From Opisthocomus hoazin (taxonomy: Eukaryota > Chordata > Aves > Opisthocomiformes > Opisthocomidae), in contig NC_134429.1 of the NCBI RefSeq assembly GCF_030867145.1, forward strand, positions 15,376,677-15,440,676: a stretch of DNA of 64,000 bases, given 5' to 3'. The translations under genes were made by a program, and so were the position numbers. Positions 1 to 22,800 of the stretch are shown piece after piece (position 1 is the stretch's first letter; each line of letters begins with the position of its first letter). Under the pieces are notes generated by a model. That model saw only the letters and a list, made by a program, of their open reading frames with translations. It did not search any database and was not told where the DNA came from.

Positions 1-10133
<10,133 letters not shown>

Positions 10134-10257
10134 TGCGGCCCGAGCCCCTGGCTGCCGTCACCTTCTCCCCTCCCTCCCCGCGGCTCTTCCCTCTCCTTCC
10201 CGAGCCCTCGCTCTGTCACGCAGGCGTTCAAACTGTGAATTTAGGGAGCAAGAAACT

Positions 10258-10263
10258 AATAAA
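10258..10263 (+). terminator. FBXO42: FBXO42 proximal poly(A) signal
   Basis: AATAAA lies 125 bases after the FBXO42 stop codon. Further AATAAA hexamers occur near 11406 and at 12021-12026, so a longer 3' UTR of about 1.9 kb is possible. Which is used cannot be told from sequence. Confidence 0.6.
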
Positions 10264-12294
10264 GTCCGAGCAGAACCTCCAGCGCTGCCCCGCTGCTTCC
10301 CAGTAAGACCCCAGTTAAGCGAGTCGTGTTTACAGGCAGGGAAGGAGCTGCGCCGCCACCGGCCCAGCCGAGGATTTGGGGTGAGCAGGCAGGGAAATCT
10401 GCCTGCTGCTTGAGGTGGGGTTTATTTTCTGGGGGTTCGAGAGGCTTCGTATCCCTCCGAAACGCCTCGCGGGGTGCGAGGAGGATGGGTTTTATGCGAG
10501 CAGCCCAACTACCGGCAGGCAGGAGGCTGTGGGCTGATTGTTTCCGCGCTTGGCTCCGTAGGGAGAACGGCAGCAGTACCCCGGCAGGAATCCTCCAGCG
10601 CCGCAAGCCTTCGCTCGACACAAGCGCGATGCCTTTTTTATGCCTCTCGCCCCCTTGGCCTGCCAGCCTTGTTCCTTTCCTCCGCCCAGGACCGTTAGGA
10701 GGAGAAAGGACAGGGTTTTTTGCATCAAAATGCCAAAAATACTAAGGATTAGCCGGGCGTTAGCATCCTCCTCTCCCTGCCCTGTGCTGGATCAGGCTTC
10801 GGGATCAGCCCTGATGCCCTCTGAGCAGCAAAAAAACCTCCCTATTTACTCTAAAAATCCCATTATTCCCCCAAAGCGGAGAAATTTGGCTGCTGGTTCC
10901 CTTCTAGACTTGAAGGTTTTGTTTCGCTCAACAACCCAAATGCGTTGAAGGCTGAACCCGCACCTCACAGCCTGGGAACAGGGTTTTTTTCAAGCCAAAA
11001 GGATGAATATTGGTAAATTTGAGGGCAGGAGCAGCCTCGACAGCAGTCAGCACACCCACAGAGACTCAAACCAGTAAAAATCCGGAGGGATGGAACCTGC
11101 GCATCCTTCTGAGACAGCCTCCCTCCTCTCCTTCCCCATCGAGATGGTGGCGAGGGGAAAAATTGGGTGGATTCTGCCAGGTTTTGGTCAACAACCTCCA
11201 CCACCCCAAAAGCCAGGAACCCTCCCCAAGCCGGCAGCGCCATGACGTGGCCCCTTTTCCCCCTCTGCTTTGGTTTTGGGGGTGGTTTTTTTTCCCCTCC
11301 CCTCAATCCCCACTGAGCTTTTTGCCGGTCGGAGCCTTAAATCGCATCCCAGCCGCGTGGGGACGGGGAGGGTTTGGCTTCGGCGGCGGCGTTTCCACCT
11401 CTGTAAATAAATCCCTCGTTAAATCCAGCCTCTCCCGCTCCGATCCCAAATTGGATTTCTCCGAAGGGAAGGCAAAAGGCAATTTTGACCCCCCAAAACC
11501 TCAGGAGCGCCGAAGGTGATCTGGGAAAGATTTCTCCTCCGTTTCCAAGCTTCGGTGGGCGCTTCGGCGTCGCTTCCCTCCTCCCCTCTGCATGTCTGTT
11601 GGCATCCACCCCAAAAAAAAGAGTCCAAAAAGGGATGGAGGGCGGCTCGGCGGGCCTGGGGGGGCTTTTTCCCGACGTTTCCGTCGTCTCCATCCTCGAG
11701 CGGTCCCAAAATCCCTCCAGCGGGCCCCAAAGCCGGGGCCATCCCTCCTCCGACCCCGCCGGTCACGGAAAGGCATGTTCCGCGCTGGTGAGGAGGAATT
11801 CACCCCAAATTTCATCACGCACCCCGCCCTGAGCCGCCGGTGCTGTGAGCGAGGTTCCCCCCCCCCCGTTGGCACCCCGGGCTGGGCTGAGCGCGGGAGT
11901 GAGAAGCGATTTTTGGTGGTATTTAAAACCTTGTGTACGTTTGGGGGGTCGATGGGGGGGTTAATGGGTTCCCCCCCCCCCCTCCTCTGCCAATCCCGGT
12001 GAATTTTTAGCAGTTTAACAAATAAAAAGGAAAAGAAACGGATGGTCGGTGCTTTCGGGGAGGGGGGCAGGGGGTGGAAATGCCGGGGAGAGGACCCCCC
12101 CGCACAAGTTTGGGGGTGGAAGGGGGGATTTGGGGTCTTTATGGGTAAAAGACGAGCAATATTTCTACCGGGGGGGGTCGGAGCAAGTGGGAAGGTGGGG
12201 GCTGATGTTGGGGGGACAACGGACAGTTCAGGGTAAGGGGGGGGGGGAGCTGGAAATTGGGGGTGGGGACCCCAAAGTGTGGTGAAGGGAGAAG
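10264..12294 (+). other. FBXO42 distal 3' UTR and gene gap
   Basis: No coding exon is recognised on either strand. The stretch has two more AATAAA hexamers (about 11406 and 12021), consistent with alternative FBXO42 3' ends. After the last one it becomes strongly G-rich on the plus strand (12050-12255) before the next minisatellite starts. Confidence 0.6.
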
Positions 12295-12890
12295 CCCTAT
12301 AGGGTGGGGGTCTCCTGTTGCCCATAGAGGGTGGGGACCCCCGTACCCTGTAGAGTTGGGGTCTCCTGTGACCCATAGGGGTGCCCCCCGGTATCCTGTA
12401 GGGTGGGGGTCTCCTGTGACCCATAGGGGTGCCCCCCCATATCCTGTAGGGTGGGGGTCTCCTGTGACCCATGGGCATGCCCCCCGTACCCTATAGTGCG
12501 GGGTCTCCCGTGACCCATAGGCGTGCCCCCCCCGTACCCTATAGGGTGGGGGTCTCCCGTTACCCATAGGGTTGCCCCTCCGCATCCTATAGGTGGAGGG
12601 TCTCCCCTAACCCATAGGCGTGCCCCCCTGTACCCTATAGGGTGGGGATATCCCCCGTAACCCCTAGGTGTGTCCCTGATACCCTGTAGGGTCGGGGTCT
12701 CCTATGCCCCCCCCCCGCACCCTATAGGGCGGGGGTCTCCCGTGACCCGTAGGCGTGCCCCCCCCCCGTACCCTATAGGGTGGTGCTCTCCTGTAGCTTA
12801 CAGGGCTGGGAACCCCCATAGTCTATAGGGTCGGGTCTCCCATAGCCTTCAGGGGCCGCCCCCCCCCCAATCCATAGGGTCGGGGTCTGC
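12295..12890. repeat. Minisatellite, about 48-bp unit, upstream of CPLANE2
   Basis: About 12 imperfect copies of a roughly 48-bp unit. Each carries GGGTGGGGGTCTCC followed by TGACCCATAGG and a C-run, then CCCTATAG. The GGTCTCC motif recurs at spacings of 46-51 bases from 12311 onward. The array ends only about 30 bases before the CPLANE2 core promoter. Confidence 0.9.
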
Positions 12891-12922
12891 CCCCCCCACG
12901 TGTCTCCCTTTCGCCACCTCCC

Positions 12923-13007
12923 GCGCATGCGCTGCGGTAACGGGGCGGGGGCGCGGAGAGACCACGCCCCCCGCGCTGACGTCACCCCAAGGCGGAAGCG
13001 GCCGCAG
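12923..13007 (+). promoter_or_regulatory. CPLANE2: CPLANE2 core promoter and noncoding exon 1
   Basis: A perfect NRF1 palindrome GCGCATGCGC (12923-12932) is followed by a GC-box-like stretch and a full cAMP-response element TGACGTCA (12977-12984). An ETS-type GGCGGAAGCGG comes next (12991-13001), and then a strong donor CAG|GTGAGG after 13007. No TATA box. I read this as the TATA-less promoter and short untranslated first exon; the intron would run 13008-13670 to the first coding exon. The transcription start is inferred, not seen. Confidence 0.65.
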
Positions 13008-13094
13008 GTGAGGCGCGGGGCCGCACCTTAAAGGGAGCGCGGGGGGGGGGGGGGGGAGGGGGAACCCCCAGGGAGGGGTGGGTGCTACGTCCCC

Positions 13095-13560
13095 TTTGCA
13101 GGGTTTGGGGTGTAGGGACCCCATGGGGGGCTTCAAGGACCCCTGGCGGGGCACAGGGACCTCCCGGCGGGGGAGAGTCAGGGATCCCACGGGAGGATGC
13201 TGCGACGCCGAGGGGGTGCACAGGGACCCGGGGGGGGGTCAAGGACCCCGGGGGGGTGCAGGGACCCCGGGGGGGGCTCAAGGACCACATGGGGGAGCAC
13301 AGGGACCCTGGGGGAGCCACAGGGACCCTGGAGGGGGGGTCAAGGACCTCGGGGGGGGCACAGGGACCCTGGAGGGTGGGTCAAGGACCCCGGGGAGGTG
13401 CAGGGACTCCGGGGGGCGGTCAAGGACCACGTGGGGGAGCACAGGGACCCTGGGGGGGGGTGGTCAAGGACCATATGGGGGGCACAGGGACTCCGGGGGG
13501 GCCACAGGGACCCTGGAGGGGGGGTTAAGGCCCCCATGGGGGTGCAGGGACCCCCGGGGG
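13095..13560. repeat. G-rich minisatellite in CPLANE2 intron 1
   Basis: Tandem copies of a roughly 25-30-bp unit built on CAAGGACC and CACAGGGACCCTGG with runs of six to nine G. They fill most of the intron between the noncoding first exon and the first coding exon of CPLANE2. The G-runs on the coding strand could form G-quadruplexes. Confidence 0.85.
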
Positions 13561-13684
13561 TGGGGGGTCAGAAGAGGCCACCCTGCTCCCCCGAGGCTGA
13601 GGTGCAGTGACCCCACGGGGAAAGGGGGGAGCGGGGAGGGGGGGTGTTTCTTCCCTGCCCCCCCCCCCAGGTTTCGGGGGGCAC

Positions 13685-15610
13685 ATGGCAGCGCGGGGGG
13701 GCTCGGCGCTGGAGCCGGGCTGGCTCCTCTCCCCCGCCGGCCGCCCCTACCTGGACTCCATCTTCCAGAAGAACCAGCGGAGAGTGTTCGGTGAGCCCCC
13801 CACCCTGCTACACACCCTCCCCCCCAAAAAAAAATGGGGTGTCAGCACCCCAAAACACCTTCCCCCCACCCCCCAGGTTTGCTGGAGCGCCCGGCGCTGC
13901 CCCCCGCCCTGGCAGCACCCACCGTCACCTACAAGCTCTTCGTCTCGGGCAAGAGCGGCGTTGGCAAAACGGCCTTGGTGGCCGCGCTGGCGGGGACCCC
14001 CGTGCCCCCCACCCACCACGAGACCCTGGGTGCGTGGAGGGGGGGACGGGGACGCGTGTGGCACCCCCGCTGTCACCCAAGGGTGACCGTGACGTGGCCG
14101 TGTGTCCCCCCCCACCCTAGGCATAGAGGCCAGCACGGTGTTCTGGCCGGCCAAGCCGCGGGCCAGCGACCGCCCCGTCATCTTCCAGCTCCATTTTTGG
14201 GACTGCGGGGACGGGGCCCTGAAAAAATTCGAGCATCTCCTGCCCGTGAGTCGGGGACGGGGCGGGGGGGGACACACAGGCACAGGACCCCCTTGTAATG
14301 GCTGCTTTCCCACCCCCCCACAGGCCTGTAAGGAAGAAGCAGACGCCATCCTCTTCCTCTTCTCCTTCACCGACCGCTCGTCCTTCGAGGAGCTGCCAGC
14401 CCAGATGAGCCGGATAGTCGGCCCCGGCGAAGAAAACCTCGTTAAGGTGGTCGTCGGCACCAAGTATCCTTCTTGGGGGGCTTCCTCGGGGGGTCCACAT
14501 CCCCCCAGATCGGGTTTGCAGCCCTGTGTTTCACACCGCTTGGCATCGCAGTAGGCTGAGAACATGCACACTTCATTACGCCAATGGATTCACAGCTCCT
14601 GTGTATTTTTATGGGGTTTTGTGTCCCCCTCCCATGGGGATTTTTTGGGGTGTCGGTGTCCTCTTTGACCATGCGTCCCCCCCACAAGCAGGTTTGCCCA
14701 CCCCGTATTTCCCACCACTCAGTGCCTTGGTGGGCTAAGAACGTGCACACTTCGTTACACCAATGGATTCACAGCTCCCATGTGTCTTTATGGGGCTTTT
14801 CCACCCTGAGGGGGATTTTTTGGGGTGTCGGTGTCTCCTTTGACCATGTGTGCCCCCCCACAAGTGGGTTTGCACCCACATATTTCCCACCACTCGGTAC
14901 CTTGGTGGACTGAGAACGTGCACACTTCGTTACACTGATGGATTCACAGTTCCTGTGTATTTTTATGGGGCTTTTCTCCCCTCACGGGGATTTTTTTGGG
15001 GTGTCAGTGTCCCCTTTGACCATGTGTCCCCCCCACAAGTGGGTTTGCACCCCCATATTTCCCACCACTCAGTACCGTGGTAGGCTGAGAACGTGCACAC
15101 TTTGTTACACTGATGGATTCACAGCTCCTGTGTATTCTTATGGGGCTTTTCCCCCCCCCAGGGGGATTTTTTGGGGTGTCAGTGTCCTCTTTGACCACGC
15201 ATCCCCCCTACAAGTGGGTTTGCCCACCCTGTATTTCCCACCACTCCGTGCCTTGGTGGGCTGAGAACGTGCACACGTCGTTACACCAATGGATCGGCAG
15301 CACCCGCTTTTTTTTACAGGTTTGGGGGGGAGATTTTCTGGGTGTTGTTCTTGCCCTTAACCTGGTGTGTCCCCCCCCCCCCAGATTTGACCTGTCCCCG
15401 CTGTCGGACGTGACGGAGCGGGACGTGGCAGCCTTCGAGGGGGCCTGGGGGCTGCAGGTGCTGCGGGCGGGCAGCGCCGGGGCGGGGGGGGGGCGGGGGG
15501 CGCTGGCCCAGGTCGCCCCCCTCCTCGACGCCCTGGTCGAGAGGCTCTGGCGGCAGGACCAGATTGCCGCCGGCCTGGGCACGGGGGACGAGGGGTCCCC
15601 CCCAGCCTGA
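13685..15610 (+). CDS. CPLANE2: CPLANE2 (RSG1), ciliogenesis and planar polarity small GTPase, complete
   Basis: Rab/Ras-like GTPase of the CPLANE complex, which recruits intraflagellar transport proteins and supports basal-body docking and ciliogenesis. Five coding exons: 13685-13790, 13877-14029, 14121-14245, 14324-14463, 15385-15610; 249 residues against 258 in human. The P-loop GKSGVGKT is at residues 60-67, and FWDCGDGALKKF stands at the switch II position. FLFLFSFTDRSSFEELP and VVVGTKFD match human core strands. The C-terminus (RLWRQDQIAAGL) matches human LWHQDQVAAGL. The start ATG is in the exon beginning at 13671, giving MAARGGSALEPGW where human has a different but equally long leader. 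The last intron is filled by a 175-bp tandem repeat. EPHA2 follows 1.2 kb downstream on the same strand. Confidence 0.95.
14500..15310. repeat. 175-bp tandem repeat in CPLANE2 intron 4
   Basis: Four full copies and a partial one of a roughly 175-bp unit. The landmark ACGTGCACAC (first copy CATGCACAC) recurs at about 14562, 14740, 14915, 15090 and 15265. Each copy also holds GGATTCACAGCTCC, TGGGGTGTC and TATTTCCCACCACTC. This satellite-length period differs from the short minisatellites elsewhere in the window. The array fills the intron almost completely, ending near 15310, about 75 bases before the last exon. Confidence 0.92.
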
Positions 15611-15667
15611 CCCCCCCCTTTCCGGTGGGGCAGGTTTGGGGGGGCTCTGCCCTCCCCCCGCTGTGAG

Positions 15668-15673
15668 AGTAAA
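15668..15673 (+). terminator. CPLANE2: CPLANE2 candidate poly(A) signal (AGTAAA)
   Basis: AGTAAA, a known weaker variant of AATAAA, lies 58 bases after the stop codon. No AATAAA or ATTAAA is nearer. It is followed at once by a G-rich repeat. Confidence 0.5.
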
Positions 15674-15719
15674 ATCCACGTTTCTCAACCCAGAAGATCC
15701 CGGGGTGCCCCAGTTCACT

Positions 15720-16250
15720 TGATTGGGGGTGCTGGGGATTTGGGGCAACGGATGGGGGTGCTGGGGGGTGTCGGGGTGCTGGGGGGTGACAGGGATGGGG
15801 GTGCTGGGGGATTTGGGGGGTGTTAGGGAGGGGGGTGCTGGGGATGTCAGGGATGGGGTGCTGGGGATTTGGGGTGCTGGGGTGACAGATGGGGGTGCTG
15901 GGGGGTTTTGGGGTGCTGGGGGTTTCAGGGATGGGGTGCTGGGGGATTTGGGGTGCTGGGTTGATGAATGAGGGTGCTGGGGGGTTTTGGGGTGCGGGGG
16001 GGTATCCGTGTGCTGGGGGGTGTCGGGGTGCTGGGGGTGTCAGGGATTTGGGGTGCTGGGGGATTTGGGGGTATGGGGGTGCTGGGGGATTTGGGGTGCT
16101 GGGTTGACAGATGGGGCTGCTGGGGGGGTTTCAGGGTGCTGGGGGGTGACAGGGATAGGGGTGCTGGGGGGTGTCGGCGATGGGGGTGCTGGGGTGACTG
16201 GGATGGTGTGCTGTTGGTTTGGGGTGCTGCGGGCTTTGGGGTGCCAGGGG
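15720..16250. repeat. G-rich minisatellite downstream of CPLANE2
   Basis: Dense tandem copies of GGGGTGCTGGGGG with variable inserts (ATTTGGG, GTTTTGG, GTGTCGG, GTGACAGGGAT). The plus strand carries nearly all the G. It begins about 50 bases after the candidate CPLANE2 poly(A) signal and lies just upstream of the EPHA2 promoter. Confidence 0.9.
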
Positions 16251-16399
16251 GTGCCGATCCCCTTCCCCCTCCGGCCCGGCGGAAAACCGGCACGATTTTT
16301 AGGCCGGAAAAAGCCGATTTCTGGTCCGGCCTCTTCCCGGACGCGGGAAAGGAGGGGGGACGCGGGCATCGCCCCCCCAAACCAGCCCCCCCCCCACCC

Positions 16400-16835
16400 C
16401 TCCGGTCTGTGACTGGTGGGCGGGGGGAGTGGCCGGTAGTAGCCGCCTGGCCACGCCCCCTGCCGCCATTGGCTGCCGCCCCCCGTCCCTTCCCACGCCG
16501 CTTCATGAATGAAAGGGGGGGGCGGTGGGCGCTTTAACCCCCTTTAACCCCCCACACACACACACCCCAAAACCCCCAGCCCCAAAACCCCCGCCATGGC
16601 TGCGCTCCCCCGTGGGGGGCATCCCCCTCCCCCCCGCTCCTCAGGCTCGGGCCCTCCCAGTGCCATACTGGTCCGTACTGGGAGCCGCTGCTGTCCCTTT
16701 AAGAGCGGGCGTGGCCTGGTGACATCACTGGGGACATGAATGAACAGGAGCGGGGTGCTCAGCCCCACACGCCCCACAGCGCTGGGTGCCGCCGGTTGTG
16801 GGGCGCACCCCGGCCCCCTCCTCCCCCCCGCCGCC
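16400..16835 (+). promoter_or_regulatory. EPHA2: EPHA2 promoter region and 5' UTR
   Basis: GC-rich DNA between the CPLANE2 repeat and the EPHA2 start. It has GC-box-like GGGCGTGGCC near 16705, an inverted CCAAT box (ATTGG, 16468-16472) next to CCACGCCCCC, and no clear TATA box. The start ATG at 16836 is in a fair Kozak context (GCCGCCATGG). The transcription start is not determined. Confidence 0.5.
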
Positions 16836-19800
16836 ATGGCGGGCTCCCCCCCGGCCTTCACCCTCCTCTTCCTCACCGCCGTCACCCCTCTGGCAGCCGA
16901 GGAAGGTGAGCTGCACGCTTCGGGGGGGGGGCACCCCAAAACCCGCTTACGGGGGTGCTGGGGGGGCACCCGGAGGGGTTGGAGGGAGTTTAGGTGGGTT
17001 TGGGGGCTGGGGGAGCCCCCCCAAATAAAGGGTGATGGGGGGGGCCTCCCCATAAAAAGGGGCACCCATGGGTGCCGCAGTGAATCACCGGCTGCCGGGG
17101 CACATTCAGGGGAGGAGGAAAAAGTTAAAAAAGGGGGAGGAAAAAGTTTAAAAGGGGGAGGAAAAGTTAAAAGCGGGGAGGAAAAAGGTAAAAAAGGGAG
17201 GAAAAAGTTAAAAACGCGGGGGGAAAATGTTAAAAACGGGGAGGGGGAAGTTAAGGTAAGGGGGGGAGATAAAACGGAGGGGGGGCTAAAACGGGTGCGG
17301 GGGGGGGAGCTAAATTTGAGGGGGGAAAGCTGAAATGGGGGGAAACTCAAGAGTTTTGGGCAACTTTTCCTGTGCAGAGCACCCGGCTGGCGCAGCGGGG
17401 TGCTGCTGGGTGCCCCCCCCCCCCCCCCCAAAAAAAAAAAATAAAGTCCACCAGAGCGGTTGGGGTGGAGGGGACTGAAGCAAAAACACCCCCAAAAAGG
17501 GGGAAATCGGCCTCAAGGGGAGCGGTTCCCCTGGGCCGTGGGGCGGGCAGGATCCGGCCCGGAGAGCTGGGAAACAATGTCAGGAAAACCCCAAAAGCGC
17601 TGGGAAAACCGAGCAGCGTCCCGGCCTGCGCCCGGGGCTCGCCGCGGGGAGCTTGGGTAGGAAAAAGGCAAAAAGTTACTTTTTTTCAGTTATATATATT
17701 TCATTTTCTAAAAACACGAGGTGTCTAAAAACCCCGTCCGAAGGGTTTAATCCGTCGTTTTTCGAGGGGAAGGTGGCAGGGTCCGGCCCCGAGTGGGAAT
17801 AAATCAGAGGCTGGGGGGGGGCGGTTGGATGGAAAATGCTCCCGTAAAAAAGAAATGAGGTGAAAAATCCTGAAATGAGGAGTTGGAAGGAGAAGGGGGA
17901 GCGGGGTGAGCCCGTGGCCGGGACCCCCGCCCACCCCGACGCGGCTGCGGGACTGGGGCGCCGATTCCCGGGAGGGATCCTCGGGGATGTCGGGATTGGG
18001 GGGCTAAAAGAGGGTGAAAAAGGGGAAAGTGTTGGGAGAGCGGCGGGATTTGGGGGGGGGTTTGCTTCCCGTCAGTTGGAAAGGGCAAAATCCGGTGGGA
18101 TGAGGTGGGGGGGGTGCTGGGTGCCCTGGCCGGGTCCTGCACTGCCCACCCCGGGGTTGGGGCGTCCACGGGGAGAGGGGGGGATTGGGATGGGATGGGG
18201 ACAGGACTGGGGTGGGAGGGGGTGGGATTGGGATGAGGATGACGATGGAGATGGGGATGGAAACGCAGCTGGGGATGGGGACAAGGATGTAGATGTGGAG
18301 GAGGGTGGTGGTGATGATGATGGTGATGATGATGGTGATGGTGGTGGCAACAGCAGTGCCAGCGCAGGTGGGGACGGTGACAGCGGTGGTGATGGGGCTG
18401 CGGATGCAGGGGGAGATGGAGATGGCAGTGCAGATGGGGACGAGGAAGGTGATGGTGGTGTAGGGGGTGGTGGTGGAGATGGAGGTGGTGATGGTGGTGG
18501 AGGTGGTAATGGTGGTGGTGATGTTGATGGCCGTGGAGGTGGTGATGGCAATGGAGATGCTGATGGCCGTGGAGGTGGTGATGGAGGTGGTGGGGGTGAT
18601 GGCCATGGTGGCCGTGATGACCATGGAGGTGGTGCGGGTGATGGCCATGGTGGCCGTGATGGCCATGGAGGTGGTGGGGATGATGGCCATGATGGCCGTG
18701 GTGATGGCGGTGACAGCAGTGGCAGAGGGACTGCAGACACCGATGGTGATGGCACCAGGGGTGCCAACAGCGCCGGTGGCCCCGGGCGTGGGTGCGCCCT
18801 TGGGTGCTGCACCCCTTGACTCAACAGCCACAGCCCCAGGTTTCTCCCCTGACTCAGCCCCGGGGTGGGGACGGGGGGGACACCCCGCAGAGAACCCACC
18901 AACTCGGCTCACGCGCCGGCCTCCCGCCGGCTTTCCGCTCTCCGGAGGCGCGCGGAGGGAATTTCCAGCCGCAGGAAAGCGGGGATATCCGCCCCGGTAT
19001 CCTTCCTGACCCCGGGCACGGCGTGGAGGGGGGACACGGACCCGCCTGCGTCCCCCCCAGCCAGGTTCTTGGGGTTCCCCCCACTCCCCGCTCCAGATTT
19101 TGCCCCCTTGGGGCATGTCACGAGTTTGCCCGTTCTCAGCTCAGCTGGGGGGGGGTCCCCGAAACTCCCCCACCCCGTTGGGACCCAGCGTCCCTCCGGC
19201 GTGAACCCGGGCGTCCGGGCGCATTCCTGGGGGGTGATTCACTGCCGGGGGGGGGGGGGGGGGGCACCCGTCAGCGCTTCCCTCCCGGCCTTCGGCGGCC
19301 TCCTCTTCCTCTCCCGGGCGCTGGATCCGGCCACCGCCCTCGCCGGGGCGGCCGACATGTCACGGCAGGTCTGCCTGCCCTCGGCACGGCGCGGAGCGCT
19401 GCCTCGGTTTCCCCTCTGCTCGTGGGGGTCTTCTCGTGGGGGTCTTCTCATGGGGAGTTTGTTGGGAATGGGGGTATCCGTGGGTCCAAGGGACATCTGG
19501 GGGTCCTGGGAGTGGTTGCAGGTGGTGAGGACATCCATGGGTCCTGGGGGTATCCATGGGTCCTGGGGACATCCACGGGTCCCAGGGACACCCACGGGTC
19601 CAAGAGGCAGCTGGGTGTATGGGTGGCACCTGCAGGTCCTGGGGCCGTCTGGAGGTCCTGGTGGCATCTCCCAGGCTTGGCACCCACTCCCCTGACGCCC
19701 CTCTCCTCTCCCCGCAGTGGTGCTGCTGGACTTCGCCAAGGCGCAGGGCGAGCTGGGCTGGCTCACCCAGCCCTACGGCAAAGGGGTGAGACCCGGGGAC

Positions 19801-22800
19801 CCCCCCCCTGCTGGCCAGCAGCTCCCCGAGAACCCGCACTGGGGATGGGGACCTCCATGGGGATGGGGGCATCCATGGGGACTGGGGATTCGGACATCCA
19901 TGAGGACTGGGGGCGTCCATTGGGATGGGGATGGGGGTGGGGGCATCCTTGGGGATGGGGACGGGGACCTCCATGGGGACTGGGGATGGGGTTGGAGACA
20001 TCTATGGAGATGGAGGTGCAGACATCCATGGGGGCATCCATGGGGACGGAGATGGGGACCTCCATGGGGATGGGGACCTCCATGAGAATGGAGATGGGGA
20101 CCTCCATGGGAATGGGAGACCTCCATGGGGATGGAGGTGGGGACATCCATGGGGACATCCATGGGGATGGGGACCTCCATGGGGATGGAGATGGGACCTC
20201 CATGGGAATGGTGGTGGGGACCTCCATGGGGATGGGGACCTCCATGGGGATGGAGGTGGGGACATCCATGGGGATGTCCATGGGGATGGGGACCTCCGTG
20301 GGGATGGGGACCTCTGTAGGGATGGTGATGGGGACATACATGGGACTGGGGATGGCATTGGGGACATCACTGGAGATGGGGACATCCATGGAGATAAGGA
20401 CAGGGACATCTGCAGAGAGGAGGACAAGTGCATCCATGGGGACCAGGGCCACCACCCACCCTGCCTCAGTTTCCCCCGCCATAGCCCCATTTCTCTCTCT
20501 CGGGGGGCAGTGGGACCTGCTGCAGAACGTGCTGAACGACTCCTTGATCTACATGTACTTGGTGTGCAACGTGCTGGAGGGCGAGCAGGAGAATTGGCTC
20601 CGCACCAACTGGATCTACCGCGGGGTGGCCGAACGCATCTTCATCGAACTCCAATTCACCGTCCGCGACTGCAACAGCTTCCCCAGCGCCGGCGGCGGCT
20701 CCTGCAAGGAGACCTTCAACCTCTACTACGCCGAATCCGACGTGGATTACGGCACCAACTTCCAGAAGAGACAATTCAAGAAGATCGACACCATCGCCCC
20801 GGATGAAATCACCGTCCAGGAGGATTTCGTCGCCCGCAACGTGAAACTCAACGTCGAGGTGCGATCGGTGGGACCTCTCCGTCGCAAAGGTTTCTACTTG
20901 GCTTTCCAGGATCTGGGAGCTTGCGTGGCTTTGCTTTCTGTGCGGATTTATTACAAGAGGTGCCCGGCCGTTTTACGGGGGATGGCTCGCTTCCCCGAAA
21001 CGGTGGCCGGCGCCGACTCGCAGACCTTGGCCGAGGTGCGGGGCACCTGCGTGGAGGAGGCGGTGGCCGACCAAGCTCCGGCGCTGCACTGCAACGCCGA
21101 CGGCGAGTGGCTGGTGCTCATCGGGGAGTGCCTCTGCCGCGCCGGCTACCAGAGAGTCGGGGAGAGCTGCCAAGGTAGCGCTTGGGGGGGGTAAATTGGG
21201 GTGGGGGGGTGGTGAGGAGCCGCGGTTGGGGGGGTTTGGGGGGGCTGAGGACGCCCCAGCTCGGTGCATGCTGGAGGGAGGTTGGAGAAATGAGGAGTTG
21301 GTCCCCAAATTCCCCATCCTGGATCCACAACCTTGAGCGAGCGCAGCGGGGCGCAGGGGTGGGGCTGGGGCAGGGGGGGTGAAGGGGGGGGGTCCCAAGG
21401 GTAAAATAAGGTGAAATCCCCTAAAATCCCCAAGCTGGGCTGGAGGAATGAGGTGGCAGCACCAAACCCCACCCCAGCTCCTCGACACGTCACCGGTGCG
21501 GTGAGCGCGGGGGTGCTCAGCCGGGTGGGCGGGGGGGGCTCAATTATAGCAGAAGGAGCAAAATGAGGCAAAATACCCTAAAATCAGGGTGCCCCGGGGG
21601 GGGGGAAGAAATGAGGTGTTAGCCTCCGAACCCCCCTCACCCTTGAGCATCACTGGTGCAGCGAGCGTGGCAGGGCTCAGCCCGGAGATGGGGGGGCTGG
21701 GGGGGGGGGGGGGGCCATTCCCCCCCCCCCCCCGGGACACAGAGAACAAGCTGCAAAATAAGGGGAAATACCCTAAAATCGCCATTCCTGGTGCTCAGGA
21801 GGGTGATGCCCCCCCCCCAACCCACCTGGGTGGGGATATTGTGGGTGGGGAGGGGGTCTCTGGGGTCTCACCGGTGTCATTGTGTGTGTCCCCCCCCAGC
21901 TTGTCCCCCCGGCTCCTTCAAGGCCGCGGTGTCCCCGGGGGGCTGCCAGCCCTGCCCGGCGCACACCCTGCCCTCCCCCGCCGCCGCCGCCGCTTGCCCC
22001 TGCCAGGACGGCTTCTTCCGCGCCCCCGCCGACCCCCCCGCCGACCCCTGCACCCGTAAGTGACCTTTTAATCTGGGGGGAAACTGAGGCACGGCGTGGT
22101 CATCCCGCCCCCTGACCCTGCTTTCTGTCCCCCCCCCCAGGTCCCCCCTCGCCCCCCCAAAGCGTCACGGCGGTGGGGCTGGGGGCAGCGGTGCAGCTGC
22201 GGTGGTCCCCCCCCGCCGACGCAGGCGGCCGCGGGGACGTCACCTACAGCGTCACCTGCGAGCAGTGCTGGCTCGAGAGCGGGGAGTGCCGGCCCTGCGA
22301 CGGGGGGGTCCGCTATTCGCAGCCCCCCCGGGGGCTGACGGGGACGGGGGTCACCGTCACCGACCTGGAGCCGCACGTCAACTACACCTTCACCGTGGAA
22401 GCCCGGAATGGGGTGTCACTCTACAGCCACCACCGCAGCCTGGCCACCGCCACCATCAGCGTCAACCAGACAGGTGAGGGGCCACCAGCATCTCCCACAC
22501 CTTCCCTGCGCCCGCGGGGGGCACCTCCGTGAGGTCTGTGTCTCCCATGGGGACACCTCCGTGAGGTCCGTGTCTCCCCACGGGGACGCTTCCGTGACGT
22601 CCCTGTCCCCACGGCAGAGCCGCCCCGGGTGACGTCGGTGAGCCTGGATGGACGGACGGCCACCAGCTTGGTGCTCTCCTGGACGGTGCCACCGCGGCAG
22701 CAGAGTCGGGTCTGGAAGTACGAGGTCACCTACAGCAAGAAGGTCCGTCCTGTGTGGTGGCTTCAGCCCACCACCCCTAAATCCATCACCTCCATCCTTG

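Noticed and set aside
12295-13560. CRISPR-like spacing of repeats
   Set aside because: Vertebrate minisatellites: spacers are themselves repeat variants, and the sequence is clearly from an animal genome.
18004-19116. 370-codon open frame on minus, Thr/Ile-rich
   Set aside because: Antisense of the GATGGT minisatellite in EPHA2 intron 1.
18792-21194. 800-codon open frame on plus crossing EPHA2 intron 1, exon 2, intron 2 and exon 3
   Set aside because: It is in frame with exon 3 but not with exon 2. Its left part is minisatellite translation, and exon 3 has a normal acceptor at 20510.
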